Origin: Candidatus Nitrosopumilus limneticus
GTDB lineage: Archaea; Thermoproteota; Nitrososphaeria; Nitrososphaerales; Nitrosopumilaceae
Direction: 5' to 3'
NCBI GenBank assembly: GCA_022117465.1
Contig: JAHCGZ010000002.1
Coordinates: 62,001 to 126,000 of the forward strand
Length of the DNA: 64,000 nt
Part shown: positions 42,829 through 52,240 of the stretch, in pieces
Layout: each line of letters begins with the position of its first letter
Position numbering within the stretch: position 1 is the first letter of the stretch
Notes under the pieces: model-generated
Told to the model about the DNA's origin: nothing
Database searches by the model: none
Seen by the model: only the letters and a program-made list of their open reading frames with translations
Position numbers and translations under genes: made by a program

Positions 42829-43515
42829 TTAGTATCCATTTGCAAAGTCTGAAAGCATATTCTTATCTTTAGTTAATCTATTCATTGCAAAAAATGCACC
42901 GCCAACAATACCTGCTTGATAGAAAGTATACAAAAATATACTAGACGAAGTTGGATCAGACTTTGTAAAAGTTAAAGCAAGGACTGTAACAAATACAAAT
43001 GTACCCGCAAAAGAAACAATTTTAGTTAAAAATCCATTATCCATACCAATAATTGTTTTTGTTGCTGCAGCCATCAAAGTTATACTAGAAATGATAAGAA
43101 AAGTAGCACCACCATTTGCCAATACAAATGCATTCATCCATGTTAATAGTCCATCCTCAAAAATTGATACTTCAGGAATTACACTTCCACCATTGAGTGC
43201 AAAATTTACAGAGCTAAACATGCCACCAATGACAAAAAAGAATAAAAATATTTTTATGATTGATCTTTTAATTGGACTTCGAATTTCAGATGGGTCCACA
43301 GCTCGTGTAGTAACTTTAATTCCATAAAGAAATCCAACAGCCATGGCAGGAAAAAACATCAAATTTATTAGAATTGGAGATTCCCGAGTAATATCATCGA
43401 TTTGAGGATGAAAAATAAGGAATAGTAATAGAGCCAGTAAAGCAGATGAACTAAATAAAATTAAACCTGAATACTTCTTCACAGTAGATTCAGATTGACC
43501 ATTCCAATCGGACAT
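42829..43515 (-). CDS. multi-pass membrane protein, unknown
   Basis: A 228-residue protein with about seven membrane segments (LILFSSSALLALLLFLIF, LMFFPAMAVGFLYGIKV, IIKIFLFFFVIGGMFSSVNF, FLIISSITLMAAATKTIIG, AGTFVFVTVLALTFT, IFLYTFYQAGIVGGAFFAMN). It may be a distant paralogue of the protein at 29019. I use ATG 43515; a TTG at 43524 would add MKK. An inverted repeat lies just upstream of the start. Confidence 0.7.
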   Translation of the reverse strand: MSDWNGQSESTVKKYSGLILFSSSALLALLLFLIFHPQIDDITRESPILINLMFFPAMAVGFLYGIKVTTRAVDPSEIRSPIKRSIIKIFLFFFVIGGMFSSVNFALNGGSVIPEVSIFEDGLLTWMNAFVLANGGATFLIISSITLMAAATKTIIGMDNGFLTKIVSFAGTFVFVTVLALTFTKSDPTSSSIFLYTFYQAGIVGGAFFAMNRLTKDKNMLSDFANGY

Positions 43516-43522
43516 TTTTTTC

Positions 43523-43540
43523 AATCGTAAGAAAACGATT
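43523..43540. promoter_or_regulatory. inverted repeat AATCGT-AAGAAA-ACGATT near the start
   Basis: Exact 6-base arms with a 6-base spacer, lying between a minus-strand TATA-like box (near 43547) and the ATG 43515 of the membrane protein. This is where an archaeal repressor would block polymerase. The sequence is GC-richer than random DNA here, which favours a real site. Confidence 0.35.
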
Positions 43541-43618
43541 AAAGATATAATCCAAAAATGATTTGTTTAAAGTATCAATTCTCTTTACCCTTTTTAAGAC
43601 AAACAAAGTAAAAAGGTC

Positions 43619-43825
43619 ATGAGAAAAGGATATTCAATTATTGGAATTGGCATTATTACGTTCATTTTTGGTTTAATTTTTGATCTTCAGGGGCAATCAA
43701 TAGTAGGTCCAGAATCATCTTTTATGTATGCAAATCCAGATTGGATTACTTATGGAATTCAAATAATGGTTGTCGGGGTTATAATTACGGGAATTGGTAC
43801 TGCACTAAAAATTTTAAAAAAATAA
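43619..43825 (+). CDS. small two-helix membrane protein
   Basis: A 68-residue protein with two membrane helices (YSIIGIGIITFIFGLIFDL and GIQIMVVGVIITGIGTALKI) and a short outside loop (GQSIVGPESSFMYANPDWIT). The C-terminus is basic. No family recognised. It converges on truD with three bases between the stop codons. Confidence 0.62.
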   Translation: MRKGYSIIGIGIITFIFGLIFDLQGQSIVGPESSFMYANPDWITYGIQIMVVGVIITGIGTALKILKK

Positions 43826-43828
43826 AAG

Positions 43829-45025
43829 TTAGAATCCAGCTGTAATAGGATCACTAGGTTTCATAATTTCACGTAACAAAATGGTAGCAAATGAACCACG
43901 AGATAATGAAAACTCTACTTTATTTTTATCTGAAAAATAATCAAAGCAATGAATTGCAGCTTGTCTAAATCCACCTTCACTACTTACTTCTTGCATCTCT
44001 TTAATGAAAAAATCCTTTGGGGTAATTTCCTCTTGAATTAAAATTTTAGAAATTTGATTATCAAATCTTGTTTTTTTATAATAGGAATAACCAACAAAAG
44101 GTAATGCAAGATATTGTTCAACCTCATCTTTGAATTTTCCAATTATACTTTTAGAATCAAAACACACATCACCAATTTGTGATTCAAATAAATTCTCACC
44201 ATCTAAAAATGCAGCACTAAGAGATTGATTAAAAATAAATGACTGATATGCCTGAATGTAAAATCTTCGTAACCATAAAGGAATTGCACGTATAGCACGT
44301 ATCGAATCATTATGTTCAATCATTTCTTTTAAAACAATTTTTTCAATGTCCATTTGAGATGGAACTTTGTCATAATATTTTTCATAATTTGTTTTATCAG
44401 AAAGTTTTTCACGAATTTCAGTATTTTCTGCAGAATCATATGAAGAAGTAAATGACAATATCAAATCAACAGCCATATCAAAATTTCTTTGTAAAATAGC
44501 CTTGCCAATTAAATGAGTTACAGGTCTTTTTGAACCAAATCTTTGATATCCATAGAAATTCAAAATATGATTATGCTCAGTAAAAGAAGATAAATTTTCA
44601 GAACAGTCAGAAATTTGAATTTTAAAATTATTACCAATCATATCTTTTTTAGATAGAGGTTTTTTTGTAAATCCAATTTTGGTAAGAGAATATTTTTCAG
44701 TGGAGAAATCATCGATGGGTTTACCTTTATGAGGTGAACCAACAAATTGTTCAGTTATTGCTGAAGCATCTTTTAGACCTAATGATTTTAAACGAATACC
44801 TGTTTTTTGAAATATACCAGACAAGGCATGATTAGTATCAATTTTTTTCTTTTTTAATTTGTAAATAGCATATCCAGATTCATCAGTAATAGAATTAGTT
44901 GCACGTTTAGAAATTAATTCAGAAACTATAAAGTCTTCAGAATGAAGTCTAATTTTCCCACCAATACCAGAAAATTTTGTAGTGTAAACAGAGATTCCTA
45001 TTTGAGAATCAATATCAGGCATCAA
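43829..45025 (-). CDS. truD: tRNA pseudouridine synthase D
   Basis: This enzyme makes pseudouridine at position 13 of tRNAs. The 398 residues show the TruD marks: IRLHSEDFIVSELI, the catalytic-Asp motif RLKSLGLKDASAITEQ, FYGYQRFGSKRPVTHLIGKA, and the family-specific insertion in the C-terminal half. The start overlaps the end of the upstream beta-propeller gene by four bases, so they may be co-transcribed although functionally unrelated. Confidence 0.95.
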   Translation of the reverse strand: MMPDIDSQIGISVYTTKFSGIGGKIRLHSEDFIVSELISKRATNSITDESGYAIYKLKKKKIDTNHALSGIFQKTGIRLKSLGLKDASAITEQFVGSPHKGKPIDDFSTEKYSLTKIGFTKKPLSKKDMIGNNFKIQISDCSENLSSFTEHNHILNFYGYQRFGSKRPVTHLIGKAILQRNFDMAVDLILSFTSSYDSAENTEIREKLSDKTNYEKYYDKVPSQMDIEKIVLKEMIEHNDSIRAIRAIPLWLRRFYIQAYQSFIFNQSLSAAFLDGENLFESQIGDVCFDSKSIIGKFKDEVEQYLALPFVGYSYYKKTRFDNQISKILIQEEITPKDFFIKEMQEVSSEGGFRQAAIHCFDYFSDKNKVEFSLSRGSFATILLREIMKPSDPITAGF

Positions 45026-46647
45026 CCTATTATCACTGTAAGAAATTTACTAATTGCAATATCTGAGGATTGCCCACCAAGCAGAATTTTGTATATTCCA
45101 GGTATAGCATCATCTGAAGCAGAAATTTCAACATGTATAGCAACTGGATCATCTGAATTCAATTCAATTACTTTAGCAGAACCATGAATTATATCAACAG
45201 TAAGAAAATCATGAGTAGTAGAAGTTATAGAAGAAATTTGCAATACATCATTTTTAAACTGAGGAGAAATAATAAAATGATTAGTGACAGAATCTCCAGG
45301 TGAAAGTTTCACCTCATCAGATTCAAATTGAATTTCAAATGGTAATGGTACAGATGTATCTACAACACCGATTTTATTTTCAACCCATTCAGTAAACCAA
45401 ATTTTTTCACCTGATATTGCAAAATCAAAAATTTGGGCAATACCACAATTATCTAAAACTGCAATACCAGAATCACAGTCAGCCCAATTAGGATTCTTTG
45501 AAGGTATATGATATTCTACAAGGGATTGAGATTTGGGATCCATTACAGAAATATTATTTGCAGTTTGCTCATTAAATACAAGTCGTCCTTGATTATCATT
45601 TTCAATCCAATAGGGTCTAGAAATTGGAGATTGTATTACACCTGTTTGATTACCGTATGTGGCAAACATAGGTTCTGCAGTTACATATTGAATAAATTCT
45701 TTAGAAGAAGGATCAAAACTAAAGAACGAAGACGAAGTAGTATCAGCTATCCAAAGAATGCCATCATCAGAGAATGTAATTCCGTTAGGAGTAAGTAATT
45801 GTAAAGGCAATGCAAATGCAGTAATGTAATCTTTTAAAGGTAAAAATTGTTCACCAGAATCAGATACGTCACTACTATAATCATCGTGATTAAATTTAAC
45901 TAAAAATCCACCTTGCTGATACAACCAATTAGTATACCAAATGTCATTATTTGCATCCAATGCAAAGTCAGCAGTTACAGTGCCATTAAGGGCAGATGGA
46001 ATACTAAGATAATTTACTTCAGTTTCTGAAGGATTAACATCTAAAATAGTTAGTTTATTTCCAGTAAAATCATTAATGATAACTTGAGACCCATGAATAG
46101 TTAATTTTTGAGGCAAGGAATCACCGCCTGAAGCAGGATAAGATAATCGCTCATATTTTTTATCAATAGTTGAAAATCTCCAAACAGAATCAAATGTTTC
46201 ATCAGTAAACCAAACGGATCCATCAGGAGCATAATCAATTCCCCATATCATTGAACGACCACCATTAGGCCATGTTGGATTATCATATTCAGTAAAAGTT
46301 TCAGTAATAGGATCAAATTTTGCTAGATTACCTGTATTGGTTTCAGCAAACCAAGCATTACCATCGTAATCAGATACTATTGCTAATGGATTAGTACATT
46401 CAGTCGGAATCAAATACTCTGTAACATAATCAGTTGACTTGGCATCTCCACCAGAACTACAAAAAGTTGTTCTTTGATCATCAGGAAAATTATCAGCAGG
46501 ACTTCCAGTAATAGTAATTTTAGGATCATCCATTGCAGAATAATCCTTATCAGGATCATATCCTGGCAAGCTTATCAATACACCCGAAGTCAACATAATT
46601 CCTCCTAGAAAAATAAATGCCAAAATTCCCTGGGTCTGTTTTTTCAT
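45022..46647 (-). CDS. membrane-anchored Vgb-like beta-propeller protein
   Basis: A 541-residue protein with one N-terminal hydrophobic helix (ILAFIFLGGIMLTSGVLISL) and an outside beta-propeller. Repeats resemble virginiamycin B lyase (Vgb): NAWFAETNTGNLAKFDPITE, SVWFTDETFDSVWRFSTI, DIWYTNWLYQQGGFLVKFN, ILWIADTTSSSFFSFDPSS, KIWFTEWVENKIGVVD. The last 110 residues form a separate beta domain. Lyase activity is not implied; many archaea use such propellers as surface or binding proteins. Confidence 0.88.
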   Translation of the reverse strand: MKKQTQGILAFIFLGGIMLTSGVLISLPGYDPDKDYSAMDDPKITITGSPADNFPDDQRTTFCSSGGDAKSTDYVTEYLIPTECTNPLAIVSDYDGNAWFAETNTGNLAKFDPITETFTEYDNPTWPNGGRSMIWGIDYAPDGSVWFTDETFDSVWRFSTIDKKYERLSYPASGGDSLPQKLTIHGSQVIINDFTGNKLTILDVNPSETEVNYLSIPSALNGTVTADFALDANNDIWYTNWLYQQGGFLVKFNHDDYSSDVSDSGEQFLPLKDYITAFALPLQLLTPNGITFSDDGILWIADTTSSSFFSFDPSSKEFIQYVTAEPMFATYGNQTGVIQSPISRPYWIENDNQGRLVFNEQTANNISVMDPKSQSLVEYHIPSKNPNWADCDSGIAVLDNCGIAQIFDFAISGEKIWFTEWVENKIGVVDTSVPLPFEIQFESDEVKLSPGDSVTNHFIISPQFKNDVLQISSITSTTHDFLTVDIIHGSAKVIELNSDDPVAIHVEISASDDAIPGIYKILLGGQSSDIAISKFLTVIIG

Positions 46648-46690
46648 GAGGTTTTTTAAATAATACTGTTAATATCTGATTCCCAATAAA

Positions 46691-47065
46691 TTATAATAAT
46701 TTTAAATCACCAGTAATTTTATCAATTAAATTTTCAGGTGCAGGTCCAATTGAAATACATGTAGTCGTACCAGGAGCCAATTGAGTATGCCCAGCATCAG
46801 AAACTTCAGACCAAGGAAGATTCAAATCAATAGCGTGTTTTTTAATCTCTTGTAATTCTTTAATTCCTGAAACTTTTACAACTACTTTTTCTTGACCACC
46901 CCACCATTCAGACCACCATTCAGGATGAGATTTTCTAACATGTTCAGCACCTAAAACACATGCATGTCCTACTTGTGCAGCTATCTTGCCTTTACCCATA
47001 TCAAGATCAGTTCGAACTATAATCACTTGCTTAATGTTGCTCATAATATTATCAGGAATAGGCAT
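46691..47065 (-). CDS. pth2: peptidyl-tRNA hydrolase, archaeal type (Pth2)
   Basis: This enzyme releases peptides from drop-off peptidyl-tRNA. The 124 residues carry QVIIVRTDLDMGKGKIAAQV, GHACVLGA, and DAGHTQLAPGTTTCISIGPA near the C-terminus, all Pth2 signatures. The start is ATG 47065, about 22 bases from an AT-rich box shared with the divergent reductase. ATG 47044 (MSNIKQ) is possible. Confidence 0.95.
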   Translation of the reverse strand: MPIPDNIMSNIKQVIIVRTDLDMGKGKIAAQVGHACVLGAEHVRKSHPEWWSEWWGGQEKVVVKVSGIKELQEIKKHAIDLNLPWSEVSDAGHTQLAPGTTTCISIGPAPENLIDKITGDLKLL

Positions 47066-47080
47066 AATGAAAAACTTTGG

Positions 47081-47092
47081 AATTAAATAATT
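47081..47092. promoter_or_regulatory. shared TATA-like box between pth2 and the reductase gene
   Basis: AATTAAATAATT is almost a perfect palindrome in the 45-base gap between starts 47065 (minus) and 47111 (plus). Its centre is about 22 and 24 bases from the two starts, so it can serve both leaderless genes. Confidence 0.45.
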
Positions 47093-47110
47093 GACAAAGA
47101 ACCAAAATCT

Positions 47111-48247
47111 ATGTACTATGATGTTGTTGTTGCAGGAGGAAGTGTAGCCGGATTATTATCTGCTAGAGAAATATCATCAAATGGATTTTCAGTATTAGTG
47201 ATTGAAGAAGATTATGAGATAGGAACGCCAGAACATTGCGGAGGATTAGTTAGTATTTCAGGTTTAGAAGAATTAGGAGTAATTCCATTTAGAAAAACAT
47301 ATGATCATATGATTGAATGTGCAGAAATTACAGCACCAAATGGGAAAAAATTTACAATAAATTCAAAAAAACAGAAAGTTGTAGAAATCAGTAGAAGAGA
47401 ACTAGATAAGCAGATTGCATTTCAAGCTCAAAAAAATGGAGCAGAAATTAAAGTTAGAACAAGTTTTCAAGAGATCACCGATACAGGAATAAGAACTAAT
47501 GAAGGTAACATAGATTGTAAAATTTTTGTAGATGCAAGAGGTGTATCATCATTAATACATAAAGATAGAACAGGGATTCTATCATCAGCGCAATATGAAA
47601 TCTATGCAGATTGGATAAAGAAAGGAAAAGTTGAAGTAATTTTAGATCAAAAAAAATACCCAGGATTTTTTGCATGGATTATTCCATCTAATGAAGGAAA
47701 AGGAAAAGTTGGAGTAGCAGGACGAGGAATTAATGCAGCTGAAACGATAAACGAAATATTAAAAGAAAAAGGAAAATATTCAACAATTAGAAAAATATTT
47801 GCACCAATTTGGATAAAAGGTCCAATTGAAAAATTTGTGGATGGAAAAACAGTAATTGTAGGTGATGCAGCAGGACAAGCAAAGCCAACTACGGCAGGTG
47901 GAATATACACGAGTGGGATGGGAGGAATCTATGCAGGACAAGCAATATCTAAATTTTTAGAAACAAATGAAATTTTGGATCTACAAGATTATCAAAAAAA
48001 ATGGACAAATCGTTTTGGTAAAGAATTTGAAAAACAATTACTTGTAAGAAAGATATTAGAAAGAATAGACAATCAAACAATCAATAAATTATTTGAATCA
48101 ATTACACCAGAAATGACTAAAGAGATTTCAGAAAAAGATGATTTTGATTTTCACACAAGTTCAATTATCAAATTATTAGGGATTAAAGGTTCTCTAAAAA
48201 CAGCTCAAACACTAATCAGTGGAGAGTTGAAAAAAATATTGGGTTAA
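47111..48247 (+). CDS. geranylgeranyl reductase family flavoprotein
   Basis: A 378-residue FAD-dependent reductase that saturates isoprenoid chains of archaeal membrane lipids. The N-terminal FAD fold is YYDVVVAGGSVAGLLSAREI, with IEEDYEIGTPEHCGGLVSIS (the EHCGG motif) and the second FAD motif TVIVGDAAGQAKPTTAGGIY near residue 255. Length and motifs fit the digeranylgeranylglycerophospholipid reductase family. It precedes translation genes and is not in an obvious lipid operon. Confidence 0.92.
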   Translation: MYYDVVVAGGSVAGLLSAREISSNGFSVLVIEEDYEIGTPEHCGGLVSISGLEELGVIPFRKTYDHMIECAEITAPNGKKFTINSKKQKVVEISRRELDKQIAFQAQKNGAEIKVRTSFQEITDTGIRTNEGNIDCKIFVDARGVSSLIHKDRTGILSSAQYEIYADWIKKGKVEVILDQKKYPGFFAWIIPSNEGKGKVGVAGRGINAAETINEILKEKGKYSTIRKIFAPIWIKGPIEKFVDGKTVIVGDAAGQAKPTTAGGIYTSGMGGIYAGQAISKFLETNEILDLQDYQKKWTNRFGKEFEKQLLVRKILERIDNQTINKLFESITPEMTKEISEKDDFDFHTSSIIKLLGIKGSLKTAQTLISGELKKILG

Positions 48248-48301
48248 AAGGAGACAAAAATTCTAAGGAAAGTATAAATCATGTTTACTCAAAAATTGAG
48301 C

Positions 48302-48487
48302 ATGTCATCTAGCATATCATTACCAATATGTAATTCCTGCCATAGACCAATTATGCCTAATGACAAATGTGTAAAATTTGATTGTCCTAGTTGTGGCGAT
48401 GATCTTATTTGGAGATGTGAAAGTTGTAGAGAAGCAGCAAGAAATTATACTTGTTCAGCACCCTCATGTAATTTTACAGGACCTTAA
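48302..48487 (+). CDS. zinc-ribbon RNA-binding protein linked to EF-1beta
   Basis: A 61-residue protein with four cysteine knuckles (ICNSCHRPI, FDCPSCGDDLIW, RCESCREAARN, YTCSAPSCNFTG). It belongs to the small archaeal zinc-ribbon group often encoded next to EF-1beta and predicted to act in translation. I use ATG 48302 rather than 48281, because the TATA box AGTATAAATC is centred about 27 bases before it. Confidence 0.88.
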   Translation: MSSSISLPICNSCHRPIMPNDKCVKFDCPSCGDDLIWRCESCREAARNYTCSAPSCNFTGP

Positions 48488-48490
48488 AAA

Positions 48491-48757
48491 ATGACAGATA
48501 TTATTTTAATAGCAAAAGTCCTTCCAACAGGAATGGAAGTGGATTTAGATAAGTTAGCAGTAAATGTAAAAAATTCATTAAAAGATGGCATTATTTTAAA
48601 GCGACATGCAAAAGAACCATTAGCTTTTGGATTAGAATTTTTGAAAGCAGAATTTGTTTTACAAGACAAAGAAGGACAAATGGATTCACTAGAAGATGCT
48701 GTAAGAGCAATTGAAGGTGTTAGTGAGTTTGAAGTACTTAGCATGAGTCGTAATTAG
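48491..48757 (+). CDS. ef1b: translation elongation factor aEF-1beta
   Basis: This 88-residue guanine-nucleotide exchange factor reloads EF-1alpha with GTP. Matching features are [20 protein letters not shown] at the N-terminus, [17 protein letters not shown], and [20 protein letters not shown] at the end. It starts three bases after the zinc-ribbon gene, so the two are translated from one message. Confidence 0.95.
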   Translation: MTDIILIAKVLPTGMEVDLDKLAVNVKNSLKDGIILKRHAKEPLAFGLEFLKAEFVLQDKEGQMDSLEDAVRAIEGVSEFEVLSMSRN

Positions 48758-48780
48758 TATAACAGGAAAAAAGTGATTTT

Positions 48781-50949
48781 TTGGTACGCAAAGAAGAACC
48801 TTTGCAAATGAGAATTGGTGAAGCAAAACAAAGAGACATAGGTAAAAAACGTGCAAGAGTAGGTCCAGAAGCAATGGATTTCCTAAAAGCCATACCAGGA
48901 GATATAGTAGAAATAATGGGAGCAAGAACAACTTGTGCAATAATTTGGCCAGTAGATGAAGATGAAAAATTTCCAGACATAATTAGAATCGACGGACAAA
49001 CAAGAAAGAATGTAGGAGGAAGTATAAATGATATTGTCAAAATAAAAAAAGCATCGTCAAAAATTGCAAAATTAATTACACTAACTCCTGTTAACGATGT
49101 AGTAACAATAGACAAGGAATTTACAGATTTTGTAAAAAATAGACTAAAAGGATTGCCAATAGTACACGGAGATGAAATTTCTGTAATGATTTTAGGAAAT
49201 TCGATGGATTTTAAAATTACAAAAACATCTCCAAAAGGAGTAATCAAAATAGATAGAACAACAGAATTGAATATTTCAACAGAAACATCAATTGATAGAA
49301 AAGTTAGAGTCACATATGAAGAAGTTGGAGGACTAAAAGAAAAAATAAAAGCGATGAGAGAAATTGTAGAATTACCACTAAGACATCCAGAATTATTTGC
49401 AAGATTAGGTGTTGAACCACATAGCGGAATTTTACTATACGGTCCACCTGGATGTGGAAAAACATTACTTGCAAAAGTTATGGCAAGTGAATCAGAAGCT
49501 AACATGTATCCTATTAACGGTCCAGAAATAATGAACAAGTATTACGGAGAAACAGAAGCTAAACTAAGAGATATTTTTAAGGAAGCAAAAGACAACTCAC
49601 CAAGCATAATTTTCATTGATGAAATTGATGCAATTGCACCAAAAAGAGAAGAAGTTTATGGGGATGTTGAGAAAAGAGTAGTTGCACAATTATTAGCATT
49701 AATGGATGGATTAACAGATAGAGGAAATGTAATTGTATTAGGAGCAACAAATAGACCAGACAGTGTTGATCCAGCTCTTAGAAGACCAGGTAGATTTGAT
49801 AGAGAATTTGAAATTACAGTTCCAAATGAAGATGGAAGATATGAAATTTTACAAATTCACACTCGAGGAATGCCAATTAATGAAGATATAGACCTAAAAG
49901 AATTATCAACAGAATTACACGGATACACAGGTGCAGATATCAAATCACTATGTAGAGAGGCTGCTATGAAATCAATTCGAAGATATTTACCAGAAATTGA
50001 TCTTGAGACAGAAAAAATTTCTTCAGAAGTATTACAATCAATGCAAATTAAATTAATAGATTTTTACGATGCAATGCACGAAGTTGTTCCCACAGCAATG
50101 AGGGAATTTTACATAGAAAGACCAAAAGTATGGTGGAATGATGTTGGAGGATTAGACGATGTTAAAAAAAGTTTAACAGATAATATTATCACAGCCATAA
50201 AAGAGCCAAGTAAATTTACAAAAATGGGAATTAAACCTCCAAAAGGAGTTTTACTATATGGTCCACCTGGATGTGGAAAAACATTACTTGCAAGAGCAGT
50301 AGCTACAGAAACAGGTGCAAATATGATATTAGTTAGAGGTCCAGAAATTCTTTCAAAATGGGTAGGAGAATCAGAAAAAGCAGTGAGGGACATATTTAGA
50401 AAAGCAAAAGCATCGGCCCCATGTGTAGTAATTTTTGATGAATTAGATTCACTTGCAAAATTAAAATCAGGTGATGGAGGCGCAGGAGAAACTATTCTAA
50501 GTCAATTATTGACAGAAATAGAAGAAGGCACATCATCACGTGTTGCAGTAATAGGAATTACAAATAGACCAGACATCATAGATAGTTCATTATTAAGAAC
50601 AGGTAGATTAGACCTGGTTCTCTATGTATCACATCCAGATGAAAAAGGTAGATTAGAAATAATTAAACTTCTAACAAAAAAAATGCCACTGACAAATGAT
50701 GTCAGGTTACAAGAAATTGCAATTGCTACACAAAGTTACACTGGTGCAGATTTAGCAGCATTGTGTAGAGAAGCTGCAGTTCATGCAATGAGAAATAATT
50801 CATCAAAAGTTACTAGTCATGACTTTGCAGTTAGTTTAAAACAAGTGAAGCCATCAATTACTAAAGAAGTAGACCAATGGTATAACAGTATAAGAGAAAG
50901 TATATCTAACGTAGTGCCCAAGACAGGAGATAAAGCATTTTACGGTTAA
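48781..50949 (+). CDS. cdc48: AAA+ ATPase, CDC48/VCP family
   Basis: A double-ring unfoldase of 722 residues: N-domain ([20 protein letters not shown]), D1 Walker [19 protein letters not shown] near 222 with [15 protein letters not shown], and D2 Walker [19 protein letters not shown] near 495 with [14 protein letters not shown]2 has the arginine-finger region. The C-terminus is KAFYG, a hydrophobic-Tyr-X ending of the kind that docks on 20S proteasomes. Start is TTG 48781; ATG 48808 is possible. The downstream small gene begins three bases after the stop. Confidence 0.96.
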   Translation: MVRKEEPLQMRIGEAKQRDIGKKRARVGPEAMDFLKAIPGDIVEIMGARTTCAIIWPVDEDEKFPDIIRIDGQTRKNVGGSINDIVKIKKASSKIAKLITLTPVNDVVTIDKEFTDFVKNRLKGLPIVHGDEISVMILGNSMDFKITKTSPKGVIKIDRTTELNISTETSIDRKVRVTYEEVGGLKEKIKAMREIVELPLRHPELFARLGVEPHSGILLYGPPGCGKTLLAKVMASESEANMYPINGPEIMNKYYGETEAKLRDIFKEAKDNSPSIIFIDEIDAIAPKREEVYGDVEKRVVAQLLALMDGLTDRGNVIVLGATNRPDSVDPALRRPGRFDREFEITVPNEDGRYEILQIHTRGMPINEDIDLKELSTELHGYTGADIKSLCREAAMKSIRRYLPEIDLETEKISSEVLQSMQIKLIDFYDAMHEVVPTAMREFYIERPKVWWNDVGGLDDVKKSLTDNIITAIKEPSKFTKMGIKPPKGVLLYGPPGCGKTLLARAVATETGANMILVRGPEILSKWVGESEKAVRDIFRKAKASAPCVVIFDELDSLAKLKSGDGGAGETILSQLLTEIEEGTSSRVAVIGITNRPDIIDSSLLRTGRLDLVLYVSHPDEKGRLEIIKLLTKKMPLTNDVRLQEIAIATQSYTGADLAALCREAAVHAMRNNSSKVTSHDFAVSLKQVKPSITKEVDQWYNSIRESISNVVPKTGDKAFYG

Positions 50950-50951
50950 TC

Positions 50952-51248
50952 ATGACAATTCCATTAAGAAATATTGTATTTGAAAAAATTAAAGAAGAGA
51001 ATTCATTAACAGATATTGAACTATATAAAAAATTAACAAAAGATGATCTAAACTTACCTGAAGATAAATTTAACAAAATATTATTAGATTTAGAGATTTT
51101 AGGATTAATTAAAGTTGCATGGTTTACCAAAGATGAACGAAGAATAGAAGTTACAATTGTTGAAAAAGAAGAAGATCCAATTGAAAAACAAAATAAAGAA
51201 ACAATGGAAAATGATTATGAATCAAGTTTCCCAGGATTAGATAAATAA
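50952..51248 (+). CDS. putative winged-helix protein linked to CDC48
   Basis: A 98-residue soluble protein. Residues 1-70 look like a winged helix: PLRNIVFEKIKEENSLTDIE, LYKKLTKDDLNLPEDKFNKI, LLDLEILGLIKVAWFTKDER, RIEVTIVEK. The end is acidic. It starts three bases after cdc48, so it is co-transcribed. The fold suggests DNA or protein binding; an adaptor of CDC48 is a guess from position only. Confidence 0.7.
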   Translation: MTIPLRNIVFEKIKEENSLTDIELYKKLTKDDLNLPEDKFNKILLDLEILGLIKVAWFTKDERRIEVTIVEKEEDPIEKQNKETMENDYESSFPGLDK

Positions 51249-51257
51249 TTAAAAAAT

Positions 51258-52145
51258 TTAGGTTAAAGGAAAATGAAATGCAGCATCAAGTGCGACTGCA
51301 ACAAAAATTATTGTCAAATAGGGTGCAGTGACTTTGTATGCTTTCCAAGCAAATTCAGATGTTGGGGTTTTTGTTAATTTATAATGATACACAAGCATTA
51401 ACCCACCAGAAATAGACGCAATAATCGTATATACAATTCCTAATCCATCAGGGATTAATACTAAAATTAATGAGTAAGGAATTAAAATCAAAGTATTTCC
51501 CAAAATAAATTTAGATGTTTTTTGCATTCCAATTACAACAGGCAACATAGGAATTTTAGCTTGTGCGTATTCATCTTTCATTTTCATTGCAAGACACCAA
51601 AAGTGGGAAGGAGTCCAAACAAATACCAAAAAGCCAACTAGGAATCCCAGTAAATCCATACTTCCAGTTGCAGCTGACCATCCAGCCCAAGCTGCAGCAC
51701 TGCCGGCAATTCCACCAATTACAATATTTGAGGCATTTCTGCGTTTCAACCAAACGGTGTAAATTACAACATAAGAAAATATTCCAACTGCAATAAAAAA
51801 TGCAGATATTGCATTAAGTGCAAAGAATCCATAAATTACAGAAATACAACTTACAGATAATCCATATATCAAAACATTTGATGCAGTAATTCTGCCAGAA
51901 GGAATAGGTCTGGAACTTGTTCTATTCATTTTAGGATCGATGTCTTTATCATAATAGTGATTTAATGCACTGGATCCAGCAGATGCCAAAGATCCTGCTA
52001 CTATAATATGCAAATAATCAACATACTCAAGTTGAGGAATTCCAGAAACTAATTTACTTGCAGCATACATGGATGTTACTGCAGTGATAACTAAAAGAAC
52101 AACAATTCTTGGTTTCGAAATTTCTATTATTTCAGTAATTCCCAA
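51258..52145 (-). CDS. ctaB: protoheme IX farnesyltransferase (heme O synthase)
   Basis: An integral membrane prenyltransferase of 295 residues that makes heme O for terminal oxidases. The allylic-diphosphate motif is ALNHYYDKDIDPKMNRTSSR (N-x3-D-x3-D) near residue 60, followed by RPIPSGRITA and a second Asp region (CLAMKMKDEYAQAKIPMLPV). About eight membrane helices are visible. It is divergent from the cupredoxin gene, which may encode another part of the respiratory chain. Confidence 0.95.
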   Translation of the reverse strand: MGITEIIEISKPRIVVLLVITAVTSMYAASKLVSGIPQLEYVDYLHIIVAGSLASAGSSALNHYYDKDIDPKMNRTSSRPIPSGRITASNVLIYGLSVSCISVIYGFFALNAISAFFIAVGIFSYVVIYTVWLKRRNASNIVIGGIAGSAAAWAGWSAATGSMDLLGFLVGFLVFVWTPSHFWCLAMKMKDEYAQAKIPMLPVVIGMQKTSKFILGNTLILIPYSLILVLIPDGLGIVYTIIASISGGLMLVYHYKLTKTPTSEFAWKAYKVTAPYLTIIFVAVALDAAFHFPLT

Positions 52146-52240
52146 TTTACTTTACCCATTTACAAAGCTGTTTTATTCCTTGTTGTGTATCCATAATATT
52201 TCAAAAGGAATAAGTATCTCACCCCAACCAGCTTATTTTA

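Noticed and set aside
48738-49538. 266-codon minus-strand open frame
   Set aside because: Antisense of the N-domain and D1 part of cdc48, with no family features or promoter of its own.
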